A program made the translations under genes and the position numbers. The notes under the pieces are model-generated. The model did not search any database. It was not told where the DNA came from and saw only the letters and a list, made by a program, of their open reading frames with translations. 64,000 nt of DNA from Exophiala sp. HKRS030 (taxonomy: Eukaryota; Ascomycota; Eurotiomycetes; Chaetothyriales; Herpotrichiellaceae). The stretch is from contig JAHWDD010000004.1 in assembly GCA_023897205.1 (NCBI GenBank), positions 4,774,001 through 4,838,000 on the forward strand. The letters run 5' to 3'. This document shows, piece by piece, positions 1 through 12,603 of this stretch. Positions within the stretch are counted from its first letter, which is position 1; each line of letters opens with the position of its first letter.

Positions 1-1476
1 TACGAGACTCCGGATCTGGGTCGCAAGGCTGTCGTTTACGAAATACTCCATGGCGTGCTTGTCGTCCTTGACGATATACTGGCTGACCACGTCACCGAAC
101 TGGTTTTGCGGCAGAATAGTGAGTGATTGGGCTTCTAAGAATTCCCTGACGAGCTGTTCGACCTTGACGCTATCGATGCCCTGAAACTTCTCGAGGATTT
201 CCTTCTCGACGGCTTCGTCGCGAGCGGCACGTGCCGCTGCATTCTTCTTCTTCACGTGGAACGACACTACGTCTTCGGTGTTGGCAACCCTATCGATGAA
301 TCTGTGCGAGAAGCGCTGGGCGTTTTCAATTTGAAATTTTCCCACACCGTCCGCAGAAGTCGTTTCTATCCGAAGACGGATCAGGGGTAGTGGGCATTCT
401 TCGACTTCGTCGGGATAGACTTCGCGCTCGCCTTGAGCTTCTTGCCATTCTTGTTTGGCCTGTTTGATCAATCCTTCGACGATCTTGATGAGGTACTGGG
501 TCAGCTGCGTACCATGATCCTCTTTGCTCTTGGCTATCTTGATGGCTTCTTTGTCGGTCTTGAGCGCGATGTCTTTGTACACAAATGGTCGGACTGTGGT
601 GAGGCGAATGGGCTCGCTCTTCATCTCTCGACCTGTTATGGACACAATGGCGACGTGTTTTGGAACCGCTTCGCCTGGAATGAGCGACGTCGCAACGGAT
701 GAGCCAGGCTGCATGACTTGGAAATTCATTTCAGGGTTTTCGCGGGGATCAATAAGACATTCATGCTCGTGGCCCCAGATCACCAAGTCGAGGAAGTCGG
801 GTAAGAAGTTCTCGGGGAGATATGATGTTTCGGTGTGGGCGTGATGGTTTTGATGCACGCATATCAAGTTGTACCAGTCTCCCATCTGGATGCTTGGACG
901 GTGGAATTGGACTTTATGGTCTCGAAACGTTCGGTATAAACGTTCATCTCGGACATTGGACAAGCCGTACAGAGCAAGTTTAGTGCGCCCCTTCTGGATA
1001 AGGACAGGCTTGACCACGATATTGTCGCTTTGAGGTGTCTTGCCGTAGTAGTTGATAAGGCCTGAGACCGCAAGCAGGTCTAGTGCGGCATAATGGCCGT
1101 CTCCTGTTGGATCATCGTGATTGCCGTGTATCGAGAAGACAGGAATGGCGACGTTGATGTTTTGATCTTCATAATTGACATGGTCGAAGGTTTCATCGAA
1201 ATGTTCGGATTCATCGCTCAGCATTTCCAGCTCGCATGGCTTGTCGCCTAAGCAGTTGAGGCGTAGTGAACGCATGACGTTGTACATGGACTTTCGAGAT
1301 GGCTTGTTTTCGTGAAATAAATCTCCTGCCAGCAGGACCATATCGACATCATGTTCTTTGGCTAGACACATGATTTCATGAAACGTCTTCCACGAATCGT
1401 CACCCCTTATGGGATCTCGTTCATGGGCGCCCACATGATTATCTGTTGCCACCAGGATCTTGATTGTGTCTGCCAT
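1..1476 (-). CDS. mre11: MRE11 double-strand break repair nuclease (N-terminal 492 codons, cut by window edge)
   Basis: Nuclease subunit of the MRE11-RAD50-NBS1/XRS2 complex that processes DNA double-strand breaks in the nucleus. Translation from the ATG at 1476 gives MADTIKILVATDNHVGAHERD, followed by the other phosphoesterase motifs: GDLFHENKPSR and GNHDDPTG, which supply the metal-binding Asp, Asn and His residues of the calcineurin-like fold. The frame stays open, without an intron, to position 1, so the gene continues left of the window. The left-most residues (FGDVVSQYIVKDD...) are the region that follows the capping domain in fungal MRE11. It is divergent to the F-box gene, with 577 bp between the two starts. 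Identity is certain from the motif set; only the C-terminal DNA-binding region is missing from view. Confidence 0.95.
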   Translation of the reverse strand, partial: MADTIKILVATDNHVGAHERDPIRGDDSWKTFHEIMCLAKEHDVDMVLLAGDLFHENKPSRKSMYNVMRSLRLNCLGDKPCELEMLSDESEHFDETFDHVNYEDQNINVAIPVFSIHGNHDDPTGDGHYAALDLLAVSGLINYYGKTPQSDNIVVKPVLIQKGRTKLALYGLSNVRDERLYRTFRDHKVQFHRPSIQMGDWYNLICVHQNHHAHTETSYLPENFLPDFLDLVIWGHEHECLIDPRENPEMNFQVMQPGSSVATSLIPGEAVPKHVAIVSITGREMKSEPIRLTTVRPFVYKDIALKTDKEAIKIAKSKEDHGTQLTQYLIKIVEGLIKQAKQEWQEAQGEREVYPDEVEECPLPLIRLRIETTSADGVGKFQIENAQRFSHRFIDRVANTEDVVSFHVKKKNAAARAARDEAVEKEILEKFQGIDSVKVEQLVREFLEAQSLTILPQNQFGDVVSQYIVKDDKHAMEYFVNDSLATQIRSLV

Positions 1477-2053
1477 GTTTATTCCACACCTGGAAGAATA
1501 GGAGGGAGAGGATCTCAAGAAATCATCGAAGCAAAGCGAAATACAGAGCACCTAGACTTGATTCAATGAGTGTCCAATTTGGATCTAGCGTGTTTGCTGC
1601 CTGCTTGACGACGATGGCAAAATGCCATTAATACGGACGCAGCAAAGGAGCGGATAGCACCGAGAGTGCCAGTGTTGGAATGAAAAGATCCTGAAGGTGA
1701 ATGGTAAGTTATCTTGGACTAGGTCGCGGCGTCTACGTCTGGACGAGTTCATGGGATCAAGAACTCGAGGTAGAAACTCCGTTCTGTATGTAGGAGAGTC
1801 AAAGTGAATGAGATGACTAAGCTAGTAATGATGATTGAATTTTTCCTCGTTAGGCTTAGTGTATATTGACCTCAGGGCATTGGAATCTCGGATAGACTCA
1901 TCTCATTCTTTTCATCTTCCCTTCATTTGCCCTGCTACGATAACCACCAGACACGCGCGACCACTTTCAATTGACTCCTACACTGCATTTTCAGACTGGT
2001 CCATAGGTTGGCTCAGTCTTGACGTCCTTTCCTAACTTTCTACAAGCCCTTTT
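1477..2053. promoter_or_regulatory. Divergent promoter region of MRE11 and the F-box gene
   Basis: 577 bp between two start codons pointing away from each other. It must hold both promoters. Pyrimidine-rich stretches lie before the F-box ATG. I see no convincing gene in it. Confidence 0.4.
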
Positions 2054-5000
2054 ATGCAACCTGCGCGTCCTGAAGTCTCCCAAAACGCGACTTTAGTAGA
2101 CCAGCCCCGAAATCCCTCGCCTTCCACACAATATGGACAACCAGTCAATGACCGGCCGGCATCTGGCGGCATGCTTCACAGAAGCAGCCCTGGAGTATCA
2201 TCGGCAATCTCGGACGACCTTGACAGCGTCTCGATCAGCTCTGGAGATACTCAGCGCGGCCGATCTTTCAACGCCGGGCGGATAAGCAGTCGGAACGATT
2301 CTTCTCAGAGTAGCTCCCCTGGCAGTCGTATCGACGAGTATGAGAAAGCACATGCATCACATCGCAAACGCTCAAAGGGGTTGATCTTCCAGGTCATTCC
2401 ATCTTCAAGAGATAAGGCTCAGAGCGTGTCACTCGAGAGTTTCCCAAATGGTACGGCACGATTTGTTCCATTCTGCTGCTATATCTAACAACACGCAGAG
2501 GTTTTGACCCATATTCTCTCGCATCTCCCACCCGAGACACTCTCCTCAATGAGCTTGGTTTCCCAACGATTTCATAGACTTGTTACCACTCCTCCAGCCT
2601 GGCGCATTGCTTTTGCCCGATTTTTCCCTGGGGCCGATGCACTCGATGCAGACCTCGTCAAATCCAGCCGAGAATCTGCTTCCGACTCCGATAGAGCCCA
2701 GCGACGATCTTTTACACGACTATCAGCACTCGCGTCCTGGAGAAGTGAATACATTCTGCGGACGCGCTTGCTTCGATCCCTGGGAAGAGGAAGGCCTGCT
2801 TTAGAGGCGATTTCACGATCCACCTCATCTCGTCATGCGAGTAGTGCTTCAGCTGCAGCCGTTACCACCTATCCGTCCGGCTTGTACTATCCGGTCAGCC
2901 ACATCCATGCTACTTTCGGCATAGGATTGAACAAGAGACAGCCTCTGTTTATGCATGGCGCCGTCGAACAGGGTGGAGTTTCTATAAGTGAGCCAGGCAC
3001 CGGGAAACCAGGCGCTTGGGGCTTGGCCGACTTTGAGGGTTTCAAGCATTTTGCTGACCAATTTTCCGGTGAGCTGCCGTACGGCTTGGGCCCTGGAAAT
3101 GTGGTTGGCATGGAGAACGTCATGGATATCAGCCAGCAATATGGCAAATTGTACGGAGAAGCCTGCCCTGGTGGACGGCTTTACTACACCTCGACTAGCG
3201 AACAACGTGGACGTTTTGTCCCCATCGCCTCACCTGCCAACCACGCCTGCGGAATTCCTGAAGTGACCATGATTGGATGCGCTGTCTGCTCAGTCTACAT
3301 TGCCAAATCCGAGTCGCTTCTTGGGGTCACCAGCGGCATGTTCGGCTTTCTCGCTGGATTTTCAAATGGTGTACTTGCTGCCTATGCTCTTGGTGTCAAC
3401 CCTGTGCACGATCGCCGCTTGGACAAGGGCGAACCTACTGCGAAGTGGGTGCTTTGCCCTGGAGTTCCCGTCGTACAAATTTGCATTGACGAGAAAGTTT
3501 CTCCTCGGAGAGTCAACTCTCATAGGATTTGGGCTGTTGTCGTCAATGCGCTTGGGGAGGTCTTTTACCTCTCAGAGACACCAGTGAGGCCAGACTCATC
3601 AGGCAGGCTCTCGCCTTCCGACATCGATCGTCTTGCCTGGCAGACGGGAAGAAGCGTGGAATGGACACTTGTAGAATCCACAAGACGACAAGCCAAACCT
3701 GACCCTTTCGGCACAGCTCAAGTGGATGGCAGTTACACACCTCGGACCTCTAGCGATCGATGCGGATTGAGTCAAGAACAGATCATTGCCGAGACGAAGG
3801 AAGTCGAGCGGTTCTTACTTCATAAACCCAAGCATTTTCAGGCCATATGTGAAGGTTGGGACATGAGACGTACAATCGTTCTCGACTTTGCTGGCGATGA
3901 CCACCATGGCGGCGGAGAATCAATTTTCATTATCGAGCGTGGAATGGATGCTGGGCGTCCAATGGCAATCCGTCGATACACTCGTTGTAGGACGAAGATT
4001 GCTATAGACTTCGACTCCGAAAAGTGGCCAGCTATACCAGCAACGACGGCTCGATCTTCGATCTTTGGAAGCGGGCTCACTTCCCAGCCGCAATCTCATA
4101 CCTCTCCTGCTTCGAGAAGCACGTTGAGATCTCGTACATCCAGTCAAGATGACTTTGCGGATACAAAGTTTCGTGAAGATTGGCATATTTCACACATGTC
4201 TTTCGCCGACCATCGGAACGTCGCCATTTCCGCAGTCGCGTCTGATGATTCAGACTTTGCAACGTTGACGGTCAACGAGGATCCTCTCCTTGGGATGTCG
4301 GGAGGTTCGGATAGTTCATCTCCCATTGCTTCGCCAATGGGTCATATGCAGCCAGCCACCTCAGCTGCGGAGATACCTGGTCATCGTGCTCGACTTTTTG
4401 GGATCGGCACAATGTCTGGCATCGTTATGCTATGGAACATGCGGGCCACCATCGCCTCTAGCCCAGACGTCGTCAACACGATTCCACCCGTCAGGGTCAT
4501 CTACACGAAGAGTCCCCAGATTGCATCGCTTGCAATGACTTCTCTGTATGTGGTGCATGGAGGAAATGATGGTTTGGTACAGGCTTGGGATCCGCTTGCA
4601 TCTACCAATGAGGCGATCAGAACTTTGAATTCCCGTTTCTCTGATCGAGCGAGGCGACGTATCGCTCAGGCCGAAGCATCTGTGCAAGGTGTGGGCAATA
4701 ATTATTATGCTGCGGGCGCAATTGTTCTCGACCCTGATCCTACCGCCCTACGTGGAATGGTCTCCTTGGGAGCATATTTGCGCTATTGGTCATACAGCTC
4801 AACTGCAGCTGATGCGTACAAAAGTCGCAAGCGTGGGCAGCTCCGTCGCCGTTCTGAACGTGGCAGCAATTCTACACCAGCCAGTCAAAAGGTCAGTGCC
4901 ACTGGCCGCGGTCTCCTCAAAGACTACATTAGCAACGAACGATTCGAAATGGAGAGGGAGAAAGTGGCCAGGCACAAGGAAAACGAACGTTTGAGTGGCC

Positions 5001-5506
5001 GCTTCGGCACAAATCTGCTTGGTGAAGGTGCAAGCGAGGAGGAAATACTTGCATACGCCACCATGCTCAGTGAGGAAGCTTTCTCGAACGATGAAATAAA
5101 GAGAAAGGCCAGTGAACGTTCAAGTTCCTATGCTTCGCCGAGTTTTGCTCCAGAGCACAAGAGCACTGATATTGACGATGATCTTGACGAGGCCATCCGT
5201 CTGAGCTTACTCGGCAGCACCCCGGGCTCCTCGTCTCCTCTTACGACAGAATTTGACATCCCTATTCGCTACGCCAAAGGTTCCAAGCACGGCACACCCT
5301 ACCGCAACACTCAAGCTGGCAGCAGCAAAGTCCCTGACGCGACCAGCAATGAGGACGAAGATTTGGAGTTTGCGTTGCAGCTCAGTCTCGCAGAGGAACA
5401 GAGCAGGAAGATTATAGAAGACGAATTTCCAGCACTGACCCCTTCGTCTAGTCCAGGCTCCGATGGCAGTGGGAAAGGGAAGGGCAAGTCACGACGTCGA
5501 CATTAG
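2054..5506 (+). CDS. F-box protein with C-terminal ubiquitin-interacting motifs
   Basis: Two exons, 2054-2450 and 2499-5506, joined over a 48-bp intron (gtacgg...acgcag); 1,134 residues. The splice restores the F-box at about residues 131-175 (FPNEVLTHILSHLPPETLSS..SLVSQRFH), which is broken in the unspliced reading and so fixes the intron. The N-terminal 130 residues are Ser/Pro-rich and look disordered. The middle (about 210-780) has beta-propeller-like stretches such as GIGTMSGIVMLWNMR and LYVVHGGNDGLVQAWDPLA, resembling degenerate WD repeats. Two UIM-like helices close the protein: DDDLDEAIRLSLL near residue 1025 and DEDLEFALQLSLAEE near 1083. By family knowledge the F-box binds Skp1 in an SCF ubiquitin ligase, and UIMs bind ubiquitin; the substrate is unknown. 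Confidence 0.88.
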
Positions 5507-5914
5507 GTGAATTTGTTTATTGGACACTTCAGTTCTTGTGCTGCTGTTTTGTTGATGAAGGGCTCTTTCACTTTTCTTTTCAGAGCTACTTTTTCTTGGT
5601 ACGCTTTCGTGAGGAAGGCGGCCAATTAGTATTTTAGTGTTGTTGTGAGTTGAAGAATAGTAATAATGATGCCAAGGACGAACCTCGGCTAGCTTCGGTT
5701 CCGTAGTTTCCCCTGCATTCTTCCTGTAGCTCGCAATCTTCATCTCCCACAGCTCCAGCTTTTCCCCGAGCTTCGTGCAGGCAGCTTACAGTTGGTCTGT
5801 ACTGTACCTCGGGCAGCACTCCGCACCGAGTCCGCCCATTCAACCTCGACTACGTTTACATGCACGTCTCGCTGCGCTGTTGAGAATGCTTCACTTGAAG
5901 TGTGCACAGCAGAG
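5507..5914. other. Intergenic, 3' end of F-box gene and promoter of the dehydrogenase gene
   Basis: 408 bp between two rightward genes. It reads open in places upstream of 5915 but has no in-frame ATG there. I see no separate gene. Confidence 0.4.
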
Positions 5915-7179
5915 ATGACTGCGATTCTGGTGTCTTCCGCTTTCAAGCGGACTACTTCACGACTTTCATCAACCACGAGGCACTTTTCTTGCTCAGCAAG
6001 CAGAGATGCATCATGGGGCTTTATTGGCTTGGGTGCCATGGGTTCGTACATTTACTTGCTGAACGAGAATGGGTCTAACTGGTCTCTCAGGATATCCCAT
6101 GGCAAAGAATCTCCGAGCAAAGATGCCAGAAGGTGACACCCTGACGGTGTTCGACGTCAACCAAACCTCGCTAGACAGATTCTCACAAGAAGCGGTGCCA
6201 AGTGGGATTACTATCGCAAAGAGTCCCAGAGAAGTGGTCGAAAATGCTGTATGTGGACAATCTGTTTGTTTTGCCTGCACCTTCACATGATGAGCCTATT
6301 GTTCTATCTATGATCTAAGTTGGGGACTTCCTCTTGGTTGTCCTTGCCATGATTCTCCAAACTAAAGCCAATCCTCTGAAATGTTTCTCGATACTCTCTT
6401 TTTGTCATTTCGGAAGCTGGTTTTGAAATTCTTCTGATTCTTGTCACTATTAGGACACAATCGTCTCTGCCTTGCCAGAACCTCGACACGTGAAGGGGGT
6501 TTTCGAGGAAGTGCTAGCGTCAGCTTTGCCTGCTGCTCCTACACAGAGCTCAAGACTCTTCGTGGATTGCTCAACTATCGACCCCACTACCTCGCGAGCG
6601 GTTGCGAAAATGGTACAAGACAAGGCCGGAGCCAAATTTGTGGACGCCCCAATGTCAGGCGGTGTAGTTGGAGCTAGAGCTGGCACCCTGACCTTCATGG
6701 TCGGAGCAGAAAAGGAGGACATGCCCAAGATAACAGAAGTGTTACTTCTCATGGGAAGGAAGGTTTGGCACATGGGACCTCAAGGCACTGGCCTCAGCGG
6801 CAAGTTGGCCAATAACTACGCACTGGCTATCAACAACATTGCTTGTGCCGAAGCAATGAACCTAGGATTGAAGTGGGGTATTGAAGGCAAGGCACTGGCC
6901 GATCTGCTGAACTCAGCAACAGGGAGAAGTTGGCCGAGTGAGATCAACAATCCAGTACCTGGTGTGATTGAGACGGCCCCCGCCAGCAAGGAGTACGAAG
7001 GAGGCTTTGGAGTCAGCCTGATGAACAAGGATTTGCGGCTTGCTATTTCAGCAGCATCAGAAGCTGGCGCTAAACTGGTGCTCGCTAAGACGGCTAAGGA
7101 TGTATATGATGAGACCGAGAAAGCGTACAAGGGAAAGGATTTCTCAGTCGTATACCGATGGCTTGGTGGGAAGGAATAA
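5915..7179 (+). CDS. 3-hydroxyisobutyrate dehydrogenase, mitochondrial
   Basis: Oxidises 3-hydroxyisobutyrate to methylmalonate semialdehyde with NAD in valine breakdown. Three exons: 5915-6041, 6091-6248, 6454-7179; 336 residues. The first splice rebuilds the dinucleotide-binding motif GFIGLGAMGYPMAKNL. The substrate-binding signature DAPMSGGVVGARAGTLTFMVG and the catalytic-Lys helix GTGLSGKLANNYALAINN are both present. The start MTAILVSSAFKRTTSRLSS... is Arg/Ser-rich with no acidic residues, as expected of a mitochondrial presequence. The second intron is long for this window (205 bp). Length and motifs match the family throughout. Confidence 0.93.
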
Positions 7180-7590
7180 TCATAGAGAAAATATGAAAAC
7201 CACTACTACGTACTCGTATGTCAATGATATCGATGCCTAGCGTATTGCATGCAACTCATGTCGTGACTCCGCGTTCGAATCTATATAAATCAAGGTACCC
7301 GGGACGTTTGCATAAATAATGGCGCGTGCTGAACTCCATTCTTTGACTGACGAAGCGCCGCATCTCGATTCCCCACATCCACATAGTGATGACCAAATAC
7401 ACTCATCCTGCTTAGCCTGCCCATTGGGAAAGATAAGTATTCTGCCTTGATCCATATACTCATTGCCTTGGGATGTTAGGGTGTTCTTAAGATCTCAGGT
7501 ATCCCTGACGCAACTCTCCAAGCGTCATGAACAGCTGGTGCGGAGGACTATCTGCAACTTGAAGGCGATCGCGTTGTTGAAGGCGCCAAA
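7180..7590. other. Intergenic, promoter of DDB1
   Basis: 411 bp between two rightward genes. It contains a tatataaat-like stretch near 7280, but nothing else I can support. Confidence 0.35.
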
Positions 7591-10500
7591 ATGTCCTACA
7601 TTGTCCCAATCCACCGGCCGAGCGGTGTGAGGCATGCGATCAAGCTCAGTTTTCTAGAACCGGGCGTGGACACTCTGGTCATCGCGTTAGTACAATCCTC
7701 GGGCTCATCACAGGTTCAACAACTGACCCATGACACAGGAAGGCCAATCGCCTAGAAATCTACGAGCAGGGAGCCGAAGGCCTCACTCTCCTGTACGCAA
7801 AGACAGTGTTCGGATACATCACGATCCTCGAGAAATTCAGACCATCCTCTTCTACAACGGACCACCTCTTTGTCGGTACCGACCGCTATCAATACTTCAC
7901 GTGTTCATGGGATTCCGATATAAAGCAGTTACACACCGAGCAGAGCTATGTCGACCTGGCAGATAAAGTTCTACGAGACTCAAGAGAATTGGATAGATGC
8001 CATATTGACCCGACAGGACGATTCATGACCCTGGAACTCTACGATGGTGTGGTCACCGTATTACCTTTTGTACAGCCTTCTACTAAACGAGTGAAGAGGG
8101 AGAGTGCTTCGAACACTGTTGGAAAACTAGGGGAACCAGTTCAAGTGAGGATCGAAGAGCTGTTGACTAGATCGTCTGCCTTTCTGGAAGCCGATCCTGA
8201 CAGCAAAGAAAACCCAAAGTTGGCTATACTATGGGAGGACAACCAGGAGAATCCACAGCTGAAGATTCGAGAACTCAAATACTATCCTGGCGGCGAACAG
8301 GCGACGGCTGATCTGGATACGTTGGCTGAATTGAATAGCGACCAGCTCGACAAAGGGGTCAGTCATTTGATTCCCGTTGCCGCCCCGTATGGAGGTTTTC
8401 TCATCCTCGGAGATCATGCAATCCGTTTCGTTGATCGTCATATGAACAATGTCATTACACAGCCATTGGACGATAACGCCACGATATGGACATGCTGGAC
8501 GAAGATCGACGAGCAGAGATTCCTGCTAGCAGACGACTTTGGACGATTATTCTTCCTCATGATCGAAGTGAGCGACTTTGAAGTCTCATCTTGGCGGCTG
8601 GATCCTGTCGGCGAGGCTTCCAAGGCTGCGTGCCTCGTCTATCTGGATGAGGGATATGTCTTTGTCGGTTCACATTCAGGTGACTCACAGGTTGTGCATA
8701 TCGAAGAGGGTGGAGTCCGAGTTGTGCAAACCTTTTCCAATATTGCACCCATTCTAGACTTTACAATTATGGATCTCGGCCGGGGCTCCGAAGGCTCTCA
8801 GTCACTTGAATTCTCTTCTGGTCAAGCACGAATCGTGGCCGCATCTGGTGCATGGCAGGATGGCACAATACGTAGCGTTCGGAGTGGTGTTGGTATGGAG
8901 GAGCTCGGCACCATTGGTGAGCTGGCTCATGTCACAGATCTTTGGGGCTTGAATTCAACCGGTCTGAGCGAGGCACACGATACTCTTCTTGTTTCTTTCG
9001 TCACAGAAACGCGGATTTTCAGATTCGATGGCGAAGCATCAGTGGAGGAAGTGGACGAACTTCACCATCTCGACTTCACACAACCTACACTTTTTGCGAC
9101 AAATCTACCCGACCGCAAACTCGCGCAGGTCTGTGAAGGCGGACTACGGATTACAGATCTGGAGTCTAGTATGCTTACGCTTGAGTGGCAACCCCTCGAT
9201 GCGGCGGCCAAGATCACGGCTGCATGTGCAAATTCAGTCCACTTGCTTGTGGTTGAGGGTGGTCATACACTGCACGTCTTCCACACGGCAAACAGCGACT
9301 CAAAACCGACAGTATCAAAGACGCTTCCTCATGATTCACAGATATCTAGCGTCACAGTACCTGATTCACAGAGCAACGTATGTATTGTGTCCTTTTGGCA
9401 GACGGCGACCGTGGCAGTACTTGATCTCCATTCCCTCGAAGTTCTATACACTCAAAGCGTCGGCACGCCTGGAAGAGATATCCCACGTTCGGTACTTGTT
9501 GCAAACGTTCTTCCCGATGCTGCCCCGACTTTATTCGTCGCGATGGCGGACGGCACTGTCCTGACATATTCTTTCGACACCGGCAGGAATTCCCTTGCCG
9601 GTATGACGAGGATACTTCTGGGAACCGAACCTGTGTTTTTCAAAAAACTCCCGAAAGATCCCGAATCAGGATCAGGGTTATCAAATGTCTTCGCCTCGTG
9701 CGAACAGCCATCACTCATCTACAGTTCCGAGGGCCGCATAGTGTACTCGGCAGTCAACGCAGAGAGTGCGTCGAGGGTATGCGATTTCAACAGTGAGGCA
9801 TACCCTGGGGCCATTGCGATTGCAACGCCGAACGAGCTCAAGCTGGCCATGATAGGACGAGAACGTACGACGCAATTGCAGACACTACATATTGGCGAGA
9901 CGGTCCGCTGTCTCACGTACGGTGCTAATGCCAAGCTGTTTGCGATGGGATGTGTACGCAGAATTATGGAGAGCGGCACGGAAGCGCTACTCTCGGCAGT
10001 CAAGATCGCGGATGAAGTAAGTTTCCGCGAGTTGGACTCGGTCGAGTTGCAGGATCGAGAATTGGTCGAGTGCATTGTCTCGACTGGCAGCTTTGACACC
10101 GAAGACACGGGCCTTGGTGAGATGTTCGTCGTCGGCACGAGTATACTCGAAGAAGATGGCCTCGGTGGTGAGGACGTCATGAGAGGACGGATAATCGTGT
10201 ACGAGGTCAACAAGGAAAAGAAGTTGAAATTGGTCACGCAGATCAACTTGAAGGGAGCTTGCCGCAGTCTAGCCATGTGCGATGGTAAGATTGTGGCAGG
10301 TCTGGTCAAGACTGTAAGTTTTGTACTCGTGTCCTTTTTGATGATCAACCCTGATGTTATTGTCTCGCTGACATTTTGATTTCCACTGAAAAAAGGTTGT
10401 CCTTTACGGCCTCGTACCTTCGTCGAGTAGAGGCGGCAGTTCGCTGGAGTTGTCAAAGTTGGCGACATATCGCACGTCGACGAACCCGTTGTCACTGGCC

Positions 10501-11352
10501 GTCACTCCAGCCACGAATGATGCACCCGCTCAGATTGCGGTGGCAGATCTGATGAAGTCGCTTTCGATCTTGCAAGTTATTCCTCCGAACCCTGACAATT
10601 TCGAGTACAGTCTTCGCGAGACGGGGAGACACTTTGCGACTTTGTGGTCGTCGGCGACGGCGGTGATTGCGGAAAATGAATGGCTCGTGGCGGACATGGA
10701 AGGTAACCTCATAACGCTCCGTCAAGGGTCGTCGTCACAACAGCAACAACAGGACACAGAGGGAGGAGGGGCAGACTCCTCCTCCTCCTCATCATCATCA
10801 CGCCGACGGCTCGAGGTGACTGGCGAGTTCCGATTGGGCGAGGTGGTCAACAAGATTGTGCCAATCTCGTCGACTCCCGCACATGTACAGAAGGAGTCTG
10901 CGAAAGGCAAGGCGAATGGTGATGATAATAGCGACCCCGCAACGTCATCATCGGCAAGAACCAAAAGCGGTCTGGACAAGTTACCAAGGACAGGCCCCAT
11001 CGTCACCCCTCGAGCCTTTTTGGCGACGGTCGAAGGGGCAATCTACATGCTCGCCACCGTCAACCCGGCCTTCGTGAATGTCATGCTGCTGTTGCAGTCG
11101 GCGTTGGCCGGCCGGGTCCAGGCCCCCGGGTACATGCCCTGGACAAAGTTTCGGGCGTGGAAGACCGAGGTCGCGGAGAAGGACGAGCCCTTCCGCGTGG
11201 TGGACGGGGAAATGGTCGAGCAAGGTCTGTCGGCCCTCACGGACGATGAGCTCGAGGTGGTCTTGAGGGAAGGTGGACTCTCGGACGAAAACGTCCACGT
11301 GACCGTCGAGGAAGCAAGAGCTTGGAGCGACGAGTTGAGGAGGTTGTACTGA
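7591..11352 (+). CDS. ddb1: DNA damage-binding protein 1 (DDB1), CUL4 ligase adaptor
   Basis: Three exons, 7591-7685, 7739-10313 and 10396-11352; 1,208 residues, slightly longer than animal DDB1 (1,140). The start MSYIVPIHRPSGVRHAI and the motif AKANRLEIYEQGAEGLTLLYAKTVFG (split by intron 1) identify DDB1 rather than its paralogues Rse1 and Cft1. The family has three seven-bladed propellers, MMS1-like N-terminal and CPSF_A C-terminal regions, and links CUL4 to substrate receptors in nucleotide-excision repair and heterochromatin control. An insert near 10735-10810 encodes a poly-Gln run and a poly-Ser run absent from the fold. The C-terminus (LSDENVHVTVEEARAWSDEL) matches the CUL4-adaptor end. 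MRE11 and DDB1 lying close is probably chance. Confidence 0.92.
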
Positions 11353-12147
11353 GGTAATACTGTCTTTATGTCTCAAACTTTGAATACCCACCTGCATATA
11401 GGTGGGTATGGAATACTTACTGATACAGGTAGAATGACATGAAGATGAAATGGCTCTTATCCTATCTAGGTAGTAAGAATCGAGTAGAAAACAAGGAGCC
11501 AAAAAAAGTCAGCCGGCCGACTTTGTCCCGTATCACTGCTGAAGATCTAACTTGGCATACTACGGGGGGTCTATGATAGTACTGTCCATACTTTTCGGTC
11601 ACAAGGGGTTTTGTTCTCAAAAGTGTAATGAGACATGACGTGCGTCAAGGGGGTGCCCTTTTATAGTGGAGGAAAGATATCTCCTCCCTGGCGAGTTCCC
11701 CTTGGTAGTCGTAAGAGCACTATGGCGGTTCTTGTCGTTTCGATTCAACTTCTAATAATATATCCTTCTGCTCCGTATAATGTCAAATGCTTGCAAAGTT
11801 GGGGGGGTTATCGAAGTTGACTTCACTCTGTACGAGTATGAGGAGTGGATCGTTTGCTTGGAGTGCATATCGATGAATGCATTCTCTCACAGTTCTTGTC
11901 TTGATAGAAATGGTTCCAAACCGAGTCAAGCAAGTATGTCTTGTCAGTTCCGTGCGTGACAGAGGCACTTGTAGCAGTAACCAAGCAACATTGTATTGCT
12001 CTCCTTCAAGATGGTCTCGTCGGGTCGCCGTCGGGTCGCGGTGGTCGCGGGGGACACTGGTCTGTTCTGACTCGGACGGTTGACTTTTTTTTTGTGGTCA
12101 TGTATTCGCATATTGTGCTGTTACGGTAGTATCCCGTACTGACTTTC
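11353..12147. other. Intergenic between DDB1 and PGA2-type gene (tail to tail)
   Basis: 795 bp of 3' flanks for two convergent genes. Apart from the hairpin at 11384-11409 I find no gene or repeat. Confidence 0.4.
11384..11409 (+). other. Perfect hairpin in the DDB1 3' flank
   Basis: ATACCCACCT, six-base loop GCATAT, then AGGTGGGTAT: a 10-bp perfect stem starting 31 bases after the DDB1 stop. It would fold in the 3' UTR. Function unknown. Confidence 0.6.
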
Positions 12148-12603
12148 TCAAGCCTTCTTCTTGGACTTTCCTTTCTTCCCCTTCCCAGCACCAGCACCAG
12201 CACCGCCGGGGCTGTTTGTACTTCTCGGTGACGGACCATCCACGGCCGCACCCTGTGCCTTCAACATTTCGGCCTCCTCGGGAGTCACCAGTTTGAGGAC
12301 TTTGCCCTCTTTATTGAGGACTGGAATCTTGCCACCGAACATGGCCATGGCCTCTGATTTTTCTTTTTGCCGTTGCAAAAATTCCAACCTCGCCTTGATC
12401 TCTTCCTGTCTCTTGTCGGGCGTCCCGGTGATTTTCCGAAAGATACTCTCCAAGTGTGGTCGGAAGAGGAGGTAAGTGGCTATGATGACCACTATTCGTA
12501 AAAAAGATTGTAGGTTGGTGTGTGTGAGGTAAGGTTGAACCTGAAGAGGGAGGGAGGTTTTGATCGAGTCGAGTGTCTGTTGGAACGTTGTACTACTAGA
12601 CAT
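12148..12603 (-). CDS. PGA2-type protein trafficking membrane protein
   Basis: 151 residues, single exon, ATG at 12603. One membrane segment near residues 34-47 (FLRIVVIIATYLLF) is followed by a charged helical stretch, the GGKIPVLNKEGKVLKLVTPEEAEMLKAQG-type region cut here as GGKIPVLN and TPEEAEMLKAQG, and a Gly/Lys-rich tail ending KGKKGKSKKKA. This layout is that of fungal Pga2 proteins, essential ER-associated factors implicated in protein trafficking in yeast. The gene is tail to tail with DDB1. Family assignment is by recall of the short conserved core, so somewhat less sure than enzyme calls. Confidence 0.8.
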   Translation of the reverse strand: MSSSTTFQQTLDSIKTSLPLQVQPYLTHTNLQSFLRIVVIIATYLLFRPHLESIFRKITGTPDKRQEEIKARLEFLQRQKEKSEAMAMFGGKIPVLNKEGKVLKLVTPEEAEMLKAQGAAVDGPSPRSTNSPGGAGAGAGKGKKGKSKKKA

